DNA of 64,000 nt from positions 2,077,766-2,141,765 of the forward strand of contig LT599017.1 in the NCBI GenBank assembly GCA_900079765.1. Direction: 5' to 3'. The stretch comes from an uncultured Eubacteriales bacterium (lineage in GTDB: Bacteria > Bacillota > Clostridia > Oscillospirales > Oscillospiraceae). A program made the position numbers and the translations under genes. This document shows, in pieces, positions 43,045 to 51,493 of this stretch. Position 1 is the stretch's first letter. Each line of letters begins with the position of its first letter. The notes beneath the pieces were generated by a model, which did not search any database, was not told where the DNA came from, and saw only the letters and a program-made list of their open reading frames with translations.

Positions 43045-44049
43045 TCAACGCGGCAGGAAACCAACCTTTTTATATACCTTGCGCAGGGTTTTTTCGGCCA
43101 CATAGCCTGCTTTCTCGGCCCCGGCGCGGTATACGCTCTCCAGATAGGCCTTGTCGGACAGAATGCGCCGTGTCTCCTCCTGAATGGGACGCAGCAGCTC
43201 CACTACCGCGTAGCCCACGGCGGGCTTGAAGGCGCCGTACCCCTTGCCGTCAAATTCCGCCTCGATCTCCTCAAAGCTCCTGCCGGTGACGGCGGAGTAG
43301 ATGGTCATCAGACTTGCCACACCCGGCTTTTCGGTGGGGGCGTAACGGACGCAGCGCTCAGTGTCGCTGTCAGTGATGGCCCGCTTGAACTTGCGCTGAA
43401 TGTCTTCCGGCTTCTCCATGAGGAAGACGCAGCCCTCGGGCATGGACTTGCTCATTTTGCTTTCGGGGGCATTTAGGCTCATGATGCGTGCCCCTGTCTT
43501 GGGGATGTAGGGCTCAGGGATCTTGAGCACGTCGCCATAGACGCTGTTGAACCGCTGGGCGATGTCCCGTGTGAGCTCCACATGCTGCTTCTGGTCGTCC
43601 CCAACGGGCACGAAGTCGGGCTGGTAGAGCAAAATATCGGCTGCCATAAGGCTGGGGTAGGTAAAGAGGCCACCGTTGATGTTGTCGGCGTTCCTGGCGG
43701 ACTTATCCTTAAACTGGGTCATACGGGAGAGTTCCCCGAACATGGTATAGCAGTTGAGCACCCAGGCAAGCTCCGCGTGCTGGTGGACGTGGCTCTGGAT
43801 GAAGAGGGTGTTGCGCTCCGGGCTGAGGCCGCAGGCAATATACTGGGCCAACTGCTCCAAGGTGCGGCGGCGCAGGTCTGCGGGGTTCTGGCGGACGGTG
43901 ATGGTGTGCATGTCGGCCATAAAGTAGTAGCAGTCAAACTCTTCGGCCCGGGCCCCCCAATTCTTGATGGCCCCCAGATAGTTGCCCAAGTGCAGATCCC
44001 CGCTGGGCTGGATGCCGGAGAGCATTACTTTTTTTGCTGTCTCTTCCAT
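43045..44049 (-). CDS. trpS: Tryptophanyl-tRNA synthetase
   Basis: 334 residues, class I synthetase. The HIGH motif is SGDLHLGNYLGA (~15) and KMSKS is ESKMSKSMPEG (~195). ATG 44049 has GAGGTG upstream; the much longer frame to 44388 is antisense to gltX. No T-box is visible upstream; expression starts from a divergent promoter shared at the -35 with gltX. Confidence 0.95.
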   Translation of the reverse strand: MEETAKKVMLSGIQPSGDLHLGNYLGAIKNWGARAEEFDCYYFMADMHTITVRQNPADLRRRTLEQLAQYIACGLSPERNTLFIQSHVHQHAELAWVLNCYTMFGELSRMTQFKDKSARNADNINGGLFTYPSLMAADILLYQPDFVPVGDDQKQHVELTRDIAQRFNSVYGDVLKIPEPYIPKTGARIMSLNAPESKMSKSMPEGCVFLMEKPEDIQRKFKRAITDSDTERCVRYAPTEKPGVASLMTIYSAVTGRSFEEIEAEFDGKGYGAFKPAVGYAVVELLRPIQEETRRILSDKAYLESVYRAGAEKAGYVAEKTLRKVYKKVGFLPR

Positions 44050-44087
44050 ATTGAAACACCTCAAATGATCGTTTTTCAAATGTGTAT

Positions 44088-44116
44088 AGTATACCACTCC
44101 CGGCACCGCTTGACAA
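44088..44116 (-). promoter_or_regulatory. Sigma-A type promoter of trpS, overlapping the gltX -35
   Basis: Minus strand -35 TTGTCA (44111-44116), 17-bp spacer, -10 TATACT (44088-44093). The -35 lies in the palindrome CTTGACAAG also used by gltX. Confidence 0.7.
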
Positions 44117-44138
44117 GTTTTACACACACCGTTAAAAT
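44110..44138 (+). promoter_or_regulatory. Sigma-A type promoter of gltX
   Basis: Plus strand -35 TTGACA (44110-44115), 17-bp spacer, -10 TAAAAT (44133-44138). Confidence 0.8.
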
Positions 44139-44173
44139 GGATACGCAAATAAAAAAGGCTGGAGGAATCATCC

Positions 44174-45664
44174 TTGGACAGAACATGGTTTGACGAGATG
44201 GAGGCGCGCATCCCCCACGGGGAGGTGCGCACCCGCTTTGCCCCCTCTCCCACCGGATATATGCATATCGGTAACCTGCGCACCGCCCTGTATACCTGGC
44301 TCATCGCCCGGCACCAGGGGGGGAAATTCATCCTGCGTATCGAGGACACCGACCAGGAGCGGCTGGTGGAGGGTGCCACCGAGGTCATCTACAAGACCCT
44401 GCGGGAGTGCGGTCTCGACTGGGACGAAGGCCCCGACATCGGCGGCCCTGTGGCTCCCTACGTGCAGACCGAGCGGCGGGATACCTACGGCAAATACGCA
44501 GAGCTCCTCATCGAGGCAGGGCATGCCTACCGCTGTTTCTGCACCAAGGAGCGCCTGGACTCCCTCCGGGGTGAGGACGGCCTGGGCGGATACGACGGGC
44601 AATGCCGCCATCTCTCTCAAGCTGAGATAGACGAAAAACTGGCTGCCGGGGTTCCCTATGTCATTCGCCAGAAAATTCCCTCTGAGGGCACCACCACCTT
44701 CACCGATGCCGTCTTCGGGGATATCACGGTGGAGAACACCACCCTGGACGACCAGGTCCTCATCAAATCGGACGGGCTGCCCACCTACAACTTTGCCAAC
44801 GTGGTGGACGACCACCTCATGGGCATCACCCATGTGGTGCGCGGCTCTGAGTACCTCTCCTCCGCGCCCAAGTACAACTTGCTCTACCAGGCATTCGGCT
44901 GGGAGGTGCCCACCTATATTCATTGCTCCCCCGTTATGCGGGACGCCCACAATAAGATGAGCAAGCGCCACGGCGATCCCTCCTACCAGGACCTCATCGC
45001 CCAGGGCTTCCTCTCCCCTGCAGTAGAGAACTACGTCACCCTCCTGGGCTGGTCCCCCCGGGGCGAGTACGCCGAGCGGGAGTTTTTTACCCTGGAGGAG
45101 CTGGCCGGGATCTTCGATATCGGAGGCATATCCAAGTCCCCCGCCATCTTTGACATTGAGAAGCTCAAGTACTTCAACGCCAATTATCTCCGCTCCCTCT
45201 CCCCTGAGGAGTTCTACCGTGGGGCCGCACCCTACCTCAAGGAGGCCGTCAAGACCCCCGGCATCGACCATACTCTCATCGCCCCCCTGGTGCAGCCCCG
45301 GTGCGACACCTGGATGGACATCGCCCCTCAGATTGACTTTTTCGACGCCCTCCCCGAGTACTCCAATGAGCTCTACTGCCATAAAAAGATGAAGACCGAC
45401 GAGGAAAATTCCCTGGATGCCCTCAAGCTGGTTCTCCCCGTGGTGGAGGCCATAAGCGACTGGAGCTTTGACGCCATCCACGTTGCTCTCATCGGCCTTG
45501 CCGAAAAGCTGGAACTGAAGAACGGCCGCATTATGTGGCCTGTACGCACCGCCCTCTCGGGCAAGGCGGTCACCCCCGGCGGGGCCGTTGAGCTCTGCCA
45601 CATCCTTGGTAAGGACGAGACCCTGCGCCGTATCCGTCAGGGCATCACGCAGCTTACGAAGTAA
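44174..45664 (+). CDS. gltX: Glutamyl-tRNA synthetase
   Basis: 496 residues, class I synthetase. HIGH motif PSPTGYMHIGNLRTALY (~23) and KMSKS motif KMSKRHGD (~258) are intact. The start is TTG 44174, eight bases after GGAGG; the next in-frame ATG is 44198 without a site. It may charge both tRNA-Glu and tRNA-Gln, as usual in Firmicutes; no GatCAB gene is in the window. Confidence 0.94.
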   Translation: MDRTWFDEMEARIPHGEVRTRFAPSPTGYMHIGNLRTALYTWLIARHQGGKFILRIEDTDQERLVEGATEVIYKTLRECGLDWDEGPDIGGPVAPYVQTERRDTYGKYAELLIEAGHAYRCFCTKERLDSLRGEDGLGGYDGQCRHLSQAEIDEKLAAGVPYVIRQKIPSEGTTTFTDAVFGDITVENTTLDDQVLIKSDGLPTYNFANVVDDHLMGITHVVRGSEYLSSAPKYNLLYQAFGWEVPTYIHCSPVMRDAHNKMSKRHGDPSYQDLIAQGFLSPAVENYVTLLGWSPRGEYAEREFFTLEELAGIFDIGGISKSPAIFDIEKLKYFNANYLRSLSPEEFYRGAAPYLKEAVKTPGIDHTLIAPLVQPRCDTWMDIAPQIDFFDALPEYSNELYCHKKMKTDEENSLDALKLVLPVVEAISDWSFDAIHVALIGLAEKLELKNGRIMWPVRTALSGKAVTPGGAVELCHILGKDETLRRIRQGITQLTK

Positions 45665-45680
45665 TCGTGAAACAATATTA

Positions 45681-45717
45681 AAGAGGAGGTCGGGACTGCG
45701 TGTCCCGACCTCCTCTT
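45681..45717 (+). terminator. Terminator after gltX
   Basis: AAGAGGAGGTCGGGAC / GTCCCGACCTCCTCTT, a perfect 16-bp stem with a five-base loop. Confidence 0.8.
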
Positions 45718-45753
45718 ATGTTGCTTTACTTGCTTATGGCCTCTCCGCACGGA

Positions 45754-45915
45754 TCAGCAGCAGTTGTTATTGCAGTTGTTGTTGCAGCCGCAGTTGCTGT
45801 TGCAGCCGCAGTTGTTGCCAAAGCCGTTGCCGCAGCAGCAGAAGAGGACGATGATGATGATGATGATCCAGAGGCAGCCGCCGCCGCCCCAGCCACAACC
45901 GTTATTGCACCCCAT
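45754..45915 (-). CDS. Tiny Cys/Asn/Gly-rich membrane peptide (YjcZ/spore-protein-like)
   Basis: 53 residues from ATG 45915 after AGGAGGTAC. Three parts: a Gly/Cys head (MGCNNGCGWGGGGC), a hydrophobic helix of consecutive Ile (WIIIIIIVLF), and a tail of repeated Cys-Asn units (CCCGNG..., CGCNSNCGCNNNCNNNCC). The Gly-rich head plus Ile-rich helix recall the YjcZ/SscA small sporulation proteins; the long Cys-Asn tail does not and hints at metal binding or cross-linking in the spore coat. The function is unproven. Confidence 0.7.
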   Translation of the reverse strand: MGCNNGCGWGGGGCLWIIIIIIVLFCCCGNGFGNNCGCNSNCGCNNNCNNNCC

Positions 45916-46075
45916 AAATGAAGTACCTCCTATATGAATTGGAGAGCTCACCGGCCATCGCCTCCGCGGCCTGGCCTCGGCGGTCTCATTTCATACTATG
46001 CGGCGTCACTTGATTGGTGCAATCGTCAAGAAATTCGCTGATAAAACTCTGTACCCTACCGTACCTCTTTTCTCG

Positions 46076-47221
46076 TCAGCGAAGCCGCGCGCCCGTCACG
46101 CCCGCTTTGGCCTGCTCGGCCTGGGTCTGGGTCATGGCCCCGGCGGAGATGAGCGCGTTCTGTAGGGTGCCTCCCGCCTTGCGGCTGGCGGAGAGGGCAT
46201 AGTAGGAAAGGTAGGCCGTCTGTGCCCTGAAGAAGGGTTTGGCGGGGTCAAACAGCGCCCGCTCCCCCGTTGTGATAACGCCCAGATCCTTGGCCCGATC
46301 AAGTGCGGTATCCCAGGTGAAGTCGGGGCTTGTCCCGCTGTCCTGATATCCCAGAGCACGCAGGAGGAAGGTCAGGTACTCCCCCGAGCTGATGATGTTG
46401 GTGGTACCAAAGCGCATCAAGTCCTCATCGACGCCCTTAGTGTACCCCTTGGCATAGGCGTAGGCAACGTACTGCCGCGCCCAGTCCGGCACGTCGGTAA
46501 AGGGGTTCGTCCCCGTGTAAGCCAAGGCCGCCTTCTCCTCCCCGATCAGGCGGAGGAAGAGGACCAGCCCCTCGATGCGGGTAGGAGTCTGCTCCAGGTC
46601 ATACCCATCGCCGTAGGCCGTCCCGGTACCCTTGAAGAGGCCCATAGCCTTCAGCGCGTCCGCCAGTTCATTATAGTCGGTCTCACTGCTCGAGGTGAGC
46701 GCGTAGTACCCTTGGAGGGAGATCACCGCCGTGTCCGACGTGACGGTTACCCGGCAGAGGCTGTCCTCGGCGGCCAGGTAGCGGTGCCGGACCTCCATCG
46801 CCGCACCGGCGGACGCGGCCATCCCAGCCGTCGCGTCTACCGCCGCGCCCTTGTCATAGCTCAGCGCGGCGCTCCCCGCCAGGAGTAGGACTTGGGAGCC
46901 GGTATCAAAGGTGATGATGTCCCCCCGCTTAAACCGTTTTTCAGTAAAGGTAGAGGCGTACCCCTCCCCGCCGGTCATGGCCCCTGCCTTAGCGAGGTAC
47001 AGGTCGGCCTGTGCCTTCAGCCGTGCCGCCGCGTCATCGTAAGCCCTGGTGAGAGCCGTGTCCATCCGCCCAGCGGCCGTCGTCACCGTCGCGGGGATAT
47101 AGGTGCCGGTAATATAGCTCTGTGTGATGAGCGGGTCTGACGCGCTCCCTCCTGCCGCCAGGGCCGCCGCGCCACCCAGGAGAATGAGCCCCGCCAGAAG
47201 AAAGGCTGCCAGCTTTTTCAT
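46076..47221 (-). CDS. Secreted S-layer-homology domain protein
   Basis: 381 residues with a signal peptide (MKKLAAFLLAGLILLGGAAALAA). The first half is a novel domain (TDYIPATVTTAAGR-like, DIITFDTGSQVLLLAGSAALSY). SLH-like modules follow at ~180-370 (LADALKAMGLFKGTG, FTDVPDWARQYVAYAYAKG, DFTWDTALDRAKDLGVI). The C-terminus (LISAGAMTQTQAEQAKAG) is not an SLH repeat. It lies 7 bp after rex and is probably co-transcribed, an unusual link between redox sensing and a wall protein. Confidence 0.82.
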   Translation of the reverse strand: MKKLAAFLLAGLILLGGAAALAAGGSASDPLITQSYITGTYIPATVTTAAGRMDTALTRAYDDAAARLKAQADLYLAKAGAMTGGEGYASTFTEKRFKRGDIITFDTGSQVLLLAGSAALSYDKGAAVDATAGMAASAGAAMEVRHRYLAAEDSLCRVTVTSDTAVISLQGYYALTSSSETDYNELADALKAMGLFKGTGTAYGDGYDLEQTPTRIEGLVLFLRLIGEEKAALAYTGTNPFTDVPDWARQYVAYAYAKGYTKGVDEDLMRFGTTNIISSGEYLTFLLRALGYQDSGTSPDFTWDTALDRAKDLGVITTGERALFDPAKPFFRAQTAYLSYYALSASRKAGGTLQNALISAGAMTQTQAEQAKAGVTGARLR

Positions 47222-47228
47222 AAGCGGC

Positions 47229-47861
47229 CTATTCCTCGGAGATCATATAGCTCAGGGCCAGCAGGCTGTCGGCAAAGTGGACGTCCTCTACCACCACGCC
47301 CGCCGGCTTTTCAAGTTGGAGCTCGATGTTGGTGAAATTCCAGATGCCCCGCACCCCGTGCTCTACCAGCCGGTCCGCCAGCGCGCCCGCCACGTGGCCG
47401 GGCACCGTCAGCACCCCCACGCTCACCTTATGCTCGGCGAGATACTCCTCCAGCGTGTCGGTGTGATAGATCTTCACCCCCGCGACCTCGGTGCCCACGA
47501 TGGCGCTGTCCACGTCAAAGGCGGCGGACAGGGTAAACCCGCTCTTCTCAAAGTGGAAGTTTTCGATGAGCGCCCGGCCCAGGTTGCCCGCGCCGAAGAT
47601 CACAGCATTGTGCCCCCGGTCCATCCCCAGAATATCGGAGATCTCGCCCCGGAGCTTTTCAATATTGTAGCCGTACCCCTGCTGTCCAAACTCGCCAAAG
47701 CAGGACAGATCCTGGCGAATCTGGGAGGCGGTCAGGTTCATGGAATCTCCCAGCGCGTTGGAGGAGATACGAACCACCCCCGACTGGTATAAATCATTTA
47801 AATGGCGGTAATAGCGGGGCAGACGGCGAATTACGGCACTGGATACCTTTTGCTTTTTCAT
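47229..47861 (-). CDS. rex: Redox-sensing transcriptional repressor Rex
   Basis: 210 residues. The N-terminal winged helix (VIRRLPRYYRHLNDLYQSG, ISSNALGDSMNLTASQIRQDL) is followed by a Rossmann NADH-binding domain (VIFGAGNLGRALI at ~88, AAFDVDSAIVG). Rex represses fermentative and electron-transport genes when the NADH/NAD+ ratio is low. It probably represses itself: a Rex-like operator overlaps the -35 of its own promoter. Confidence 0.95.
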   Translation of the reverse strand: MKKQKVSSAVIRRLPRYYRHLNDLYQSGVVRISSNALGDSMNLTASQIRQDLSCFGEFGQQGYGYNIEKLRGEISDILGMDRGHNAVIFGAGNLGRALIENFHFEKSGFTLSAAFDVDSAIVGTEVAGVKIYHTDTLEEYLAEHKVSVGVLTVPGHVAGALADRLVEHGVRGIWNFTNIELQLEKPAGVVVEDVHFADSLLALSYMISEE

Positions 47862-47901
47862 CTGTCAGCACACCCTTTTTGATAGTTAGTCATATGCGAA
47901 A

Positions 47902-47930
47902 ATTCTACTCTCTTTCCATCAACTTGTCAA
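47902..47930 (-). promoter_or_regulatory. Sigma-A type promoter of rex
   Basis: Minus strand -35 TTGACA (47925-47930), 17-bp spacer, -10 TAGAAT (47902-47907). Confidence 0.75.
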
Positions 47931-47942
47931 ACTTTTTCACAA
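47924..47942. promoter_or_regulatory. Probable Rex operator
   Basis: TTGTCAAACTTTTTCACAA is an imperfect 8-3-8 palindrome close to the Rex consensus TTGTGAA-n4-TTCACAA, but with a five-base gap between the half-sites instead of four. It overlaps the rex -35. Confidence 0.5.
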
Positions 47943-47972
47943 AGATTTTTTGCTGAGCATTTTACTGGGAAA

Positions 47973-48001
47973 TTGACACCAAAAATATTTTGCCCTATAA
48001 T
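47973..48001 (+). promoter_or_regulatory. Consensus sigma-A promoter of the acetyltransferase-yedF-DUF3343 unit
   Basis: Plus strand TTGACA (47973-47978), 17-bp spacer, TATAAT (47996-48001): a perfect match to both boxes. Confidence 0.85.
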
Positions 48002-48038
48002 AACTATATCTATCTTGTTTTTAAGGAGGCGCTCTGTA

Positions 48039-48479
48039 ATGCCCCTTGAAATCCGTGAGGTCGTAACCGGCGACCTGCCCGATCTGTTGTTCCTATACGC
48101 CCACCTGCACCCTGAGCCATCCCCGAAGCCTGACCAGGTGGAGCGGGCCTGGAGTGCCATCCTGTCCGACCCCAACCATCACGTCCTCCTGGGCCTGGAG
48201 GAGGGGTTCCCCGTTTCCTCCTGCGTCCTGGTTGTCATCCCCAATCTGACCCGAAATGCCCGACCCTATGCACTCATCGAAAACGTGGTCACCCACCCGG
48301 ATTTCCGGGGCGGCGGACGGGCCACCGCAGTGCTAAGGCGGGCCGTGTCCCTGGCGGAGGAGGCGAACTGCTACAAGATCATGCTTCTCACCGGGCGCAA
48401 GGACGCCTCCACCCTGCGTTTTTACCAGAACGCGGGTTTCAATTCCGAGGACAAAACCGCCTTCATCCGCTGGCTGTAG
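48039..48479 (+). CDS. GNAT-family N-acetyltransferase
   Basis: 146 residues. The acetyl-CoA-binding motif A is VVTHPDFRGGGRATAVL (~84) and motif B is FYQNAGF near the C-terminus. ATG 48039 follows AAGGAGGC; longer starts lie in the promoter. It is the first gene of a unit with yedF and DUF3343. The substrate is unknown. Confidence 0.87.
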   Translation: MPLEIREVVTGDLPDLLFLYAHLHPEPSPKPDQVERAWSAILSDPNHHVLLGLEEGFPVSSCVLVVIPNLTRNARPYALIENVVTHPDFRGGGRATAVLRRAVSLAEEANCYKIMLLTGRKDASTLRFYQNAGFNSEDKTAFIRWL

Positions 48480-48509
48480 ATTTTATCTGTAAAGGAGTAG
48501 TGCTTTTCT

Positions 48510-49112
48510 ATGTCTGATTTTATTGATGCCCGTGGCAAAGAATGCCCCATTCCCGTAGTGATGGCAAAGCAGGCCATCGCCGATGGCAAGCTCCCCTTCA
48601 CCATCGAAGTGGACAACCGCACCTCCGTGGAAAACTTGTCCCGCATGGCCTCCAGTAATGGCCTAACCGCCCCTGTGCGGGATTTGAGCGGTGGCGCCTT
48701 CGCGCTGGACTTCTCCCGTCCCGGCGACACCCCAGCGGCAGAAACCGTCCCCGCCGCCCCCCTGCCCACTCAAAGTAGGGACTACGTGGTCTTTATCGGG
48801 CGAGACATGATCGGCTCCGGGGACCGCGCGTTGGGAACCAACCTCATGCGCATGTTCTTCTATACGCTGGCTAACTCCGACAATCTCCCCGCCGCCCTCC
48901 TCTTCATGAACGACGGCGTCAAGCTTCCTACCCTGGACGACCAGGTGGTGGAGCACCTGAACACCCTCGCCGCCAAAGGAGTGGAGGCCCTGGTCTGCGG
49001 GGCCTGCCTTAATTTCTATGGCCTCACCGACAGTCTGCGCGCGGGTACCATTAGCAATATGTACGACATTGTCTCCCGGATGCAAGCCGCCGGAAAGGTT
49101 ATTTCACTGTAA
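48510..49112 (+). CDS. yedF: YedF-like sulfurtransferase-like selenium metabolism protein
   Basis: 200 residues. An N-terminal TusA-like domain has the C-P-x-P motif (ARGKECPIPVVMAKQAI). The C-terminal half is DsrE-like (VVFIGRDMIGSGDRALG, VEALVCGACLNFYGL). This TusA-DsrE arrangement is the YedF family, a genomic marker of selenium use. It lies 30 bp after the acetyltransferase gene, with AAAGGAG upstream. Confidence 0.9.
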   Translation: MSDFIDARGKECPIPVVMAKQAIADGKLPFTIEVDNRTSVENLSRMASSNGLTAPVRDLSGGAFALDFSRPGDTPAAETVPAAPLPTQSRDYVVFIGRDMIGSGDRALGTNLMRMFFYTLANSDNLPAALLFMNDGVKLPTLDDQVVEHLNTLAAKGVEALVCGACLNFYGLTDSLRAGTISNMYDIVSRMQAAGKVISL

Positions 49113-49126
49113 AGGTTATTTACTTT

Positions 49127-49384
49127 ATGGATTACTGTATACTTGCCTTTACCAGCACTCATGCCGCCATCTCGGCCCAGGCCCTGCTGACGCCGGTCTG
49201 CCCCGTGCAGACCATGCCTGTTCTTCGTCAGGTCTCTGCCGGCTGCGGCATCGCCCTGCGCTTTTCCCCCGGCGACCTGCCTGCCGTCCGCACCGTCTTG
49301 GCGTCCTCCCCTCTTACGCGGTCGGAATACGCCCTCTACGCCGTCACAGGCGGCGGTGCAAACCTCAGGGCCGAATCAATCTAA
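49127..49384 (+). CDS. DUF3343 (putative Se/S carrier-like) protein
   Basis: 85 residues of the DUF3343 pattern: CILAFTSTHAAISAQALL, then SAGCGIALRFSPGD with the single conserved Cys that could carry sulfur or selenium. It follows yedF by 14 bp, the usual pairing. The tail is short. Confidence 0.82.
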   Translation: MDYCILAFTSTHAAISAQALLTPVCPVQTMPVLRQVSAGCGIALRFSPGDLPAVRTVLASSPLTRSEYALYAVTGGGANLRAESI

Positions 49385-49416
49385 AAAAAGAGCCGCCCTC
49401 ATGGGCGGCTCTTTTT
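49385..49416. terminator. Bidirectional terminator after the DUF3343 gene
   Basis: AAAAAGAGCCGCCC-TCAT-GGGCGGCTCTTTTT between convergent genes. Confidence 0.85.
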
Positions 49417-49423
49417 ATGTATT

Positions 49424-51493
49424 TCACTCGCTGTGCGGGTTCTTCACCATCTCGCCTGAGATGTAGCCCTTGCCGTATACAATGTCATAGACCAAATTGC
49501 GGTAATCCCGGGTCACGGCCTTGTTGTCCGGAGGCTCGGACAGCGGTTCGCCGTGGGTGGGGACGAAGAGGCGCTGCCGGTATAGCAGCATCTCCTCCAG
49601 AGCCTTGTCCACCCAGTGGTAGTAGAGAGGTTTCTCCACCCCCGCCCAGTCCAGCAGATGGGTGCCCATACCTAAAGTACTCATCTCCTCCGGGGCGGGG
49701 AAGTCCGCGCCGTAGTTGTTCCACACCAAGTACCGGGTGGTGTGCATCTTCTTCATAGTGGCGCTGTCCCAGTTCTTGGTCTCGTCGCTGCGCACATAGC
49801 CCAAGATAGAGTACAGGGTCTCACCGCCGTCACCTGTATTCAGGCCGGGCAGATGGTCCCCCCAGAAGACGATGATGGTGGGCTCATCCACCTTCTCGAA
49901 GTAGTCCACCAGCGCACCCAGAGCGGCGTCCGCGTCGTGGAGTCCATGTAGAATGTTGTCCAGGGTCTCCTTCTCCGCCCCATTCAATGTCTTGGCGCTG
50001 TATTTCAGGCCGGAGGCTTCCTCAAATTTTTCTCCAAAATAGGGCTGGTGGTTCTCCATAGACAGGCCGAAGAGGAACAGGGGCTTGTCCTTGTCCCGGT
50101 GCTCATACTCATAGATAAGCTTTTCGGTCAGGGCCATGTCGGAGAGGTAGGGCCCTGCATGCTCCGCGTCCTCGGGGAACTCGTCCTCAAAGAGCACCTT
50201 TTCAAACCCGATGGCGGGCAGGTTGTCCGCACGGTTATAGAGCTTGTCGTTGTAGGAGTGGACAAATTCGGTGGCATACCCTTGCAAGCCGAAGGTCTTG
50301 ACAATGGAGGGCATCCGGTTGTACGCCGTCCGGTCCCGCAGGGCTGTCAGGTCTTCCGCCGAGCCGAGGAACGCGATGGGCAGACCGGTCAAGACTTCCA
50401 TCTCCACGTTGCCGGTGCCTCCCGCGTAGGTGTTGGAGAGAAAGCCCCCAGCCGGAAACTCCTCAGCTAACGTATGGTAGTTGGGGATAGGGTCGTCCTT
50501 AAAGTCCACGTTGGGAAGCACCACCTCGGGGTCGCAAAAGCTCTCTGACATGAGCATGATAACGTTAGGCGTCACCTTAGACTCCACGTAGGGGTCAGCC
50601 GCCGCGGCCTTAGAGGCGGTGCGCAGGATGGCGTTCATGTTGTTCTCGTTATAGGCGTTGGGCTGCTGCACGGCTGAGTTGAGCCAGCCGCTGTAAAAGC
50701 CCGCCAGCAAGCCCAACCGGTCATTCCGCTCGGCCTGGATCTCGTCCCCCGGCCCGGAGATCAGGGCCTGCGCCGGAGAAGTGCCAAGGCACAGCCCCAC
50801 CGCCGCCGCACTCAAAACCACTCCGCCCGCACGGATGCGCCAGTCCAGACGTTTTCCCCTCTGTCGGCGGCCCAGTACCAGGACGACCGCCTGCATCAGC
50901 AGCAAGATCCCCAGCGCTCCCCAGGTGCCCGGTCCAAAGTCGATGCCGGGCCTCAAAAAACGCGCTAACTCCCCAGCGTGGCCCGCCAGGGCCAAGTCGC
51001 TGATCATAACCGGTGAGCCGTTGAGGGCCTCCTTCATATGGTTTGCAAACGCGAATAGGAAGACCGGCAGGGCGACCAGCACCGCGCTCCACCCCAGGCC
51101 GCCGGTCAATGCGAAGAGGAGTGCCACCGCCCCCAGCAGCACCCCGTAGGTGAGCAGGGAGACCTCTGGGCGGACCACCAGCCAGTCAAAAGCCGCTCCC
51201 GGCTCCTGAAGAGTGATGAGCTGGCAGCAGTATAGGATAACGGCGGGAACCAGCAGCATCAAAATAGCCCGCGCCCAGGGCCGGGTCCGCCACCGCGCCC
51301 GGGGCTGACGGAGGCGGAGGCGCATCCGTTTGCGCCAGTCCTCCTTCGGAGGGGACTCCGGTTCGGCTACCGCCACGGCGGCAACCGGCTGGAGGCCCTG
51401 ATCGCTCCCCTCCCCCACCGCCTTCTGCCTGCGGCGGTTTTTCCTCCGCCTGGCCTCCATCTCCCGATATCGGTTGTTCCTCTTCTTGGACAA
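49424..51493 (-). CDS. LTA synthase family sulfatase-type membrane protein
   Basis: 689 residues. A very basic cytoplasmic N-terminus (MSKKRNNRYREMEARRRKNRR) precedes five membrane helices (~75-265) and an extracellular alkaline-phosphatase-like domain. NVIMLMSESFCD holds the first metal Glu, YAGGTGNVEMEVLTG the catalytic Thr, and VFWGDHLPGL the later metal site. Such enzymes polymerise or transfer glycerol phosphate in teichoic acids. It has the normal layout of the LtaS family; the exact substrate is unclear. Confidence 0.9.
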   Translation of the reverse strand: MSKKRNNRYREMEARRRKNRRRQKAVGEGSDQGLQPVAAVAVAEPESPPKEDWRKRMRLRLRQPRARWRTRPWARAILMLLVPAVILYCCQLITLQEPGAAFDWLVVRPEVSLLTYGVLLGAVALLFALTGGLGWSAVLVALPVFLFAFANHMKEALNGSPVMISDLALAGHAGELARFLRPGIDFGPGTWGALGILLLMQAVVLVLGRRQRGKRLDWRIRAGGVVLSAAAVGLCLGTSPAQALISGPGDEIQAERNDRLGLLAGFYSGWLNSAVQQPNAYNENNMNAILRTASKAAAADPYVESKVTPNVIMLMSESFCDPEVVLPNVDFKDDPIPNYHTLAEEFPAGGFLSNTYAGGTGNVEMEVLTGLPIAFLGSAEDLTALRDRTAYNRMPSIVKTFGLQGYATEFVHSYNDKLYNRADNLPAIGFEKVLFEDEFPEDAEHAGPYLSDMALTEKLIYEYEHRDKDKPLFLFGLSMENHQPYFGEKFEEASGLKYSAKTLNGAEKETLDNILHGLHDADAALGALVDYFEKVDEPTIIVFWGDHLPGLNTGDGGETLYSILGYVRSDETKNWDSATMKKMHTTRYLVWNNYGADFPAPEEMSTLGMGTHLLDWAGVEKPLYYHWVDKALEEMLLYRQRLFVPTHGEPLSEPPDNKAVTRDYRNLVYDIVYGKGYISGEMVKNPHSE

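Noticed and set aside
44050-44173. T-box leader before trpS or gltX
   Set aside because: No T-box sequence or room for one; only two promoters are seen.
43045-44388. Longer 447-residue reading of trpS
   Set aside because: The extra 113 residues are antisense to gltX and lack homology; the ATG at 44049 has a proper site.
44168-45601. 477-residue minus-strand open frame opposite gltX
   Set aside because: It is antisense to gltX, which has intact catalytic motifs.
45770-45850. Short tandem repeats resembling a CRISPR or microsatellite
   Set aside because: The repeats encode the Cys-Asn tail; no spacers of equal length.
45700-45921. Poly-Asp/Ala-rich frame on the plus strand
   Set aside because: Complement of the Cys/Asn repeats of the 53-residue gene, which has its own AGGAGG site.
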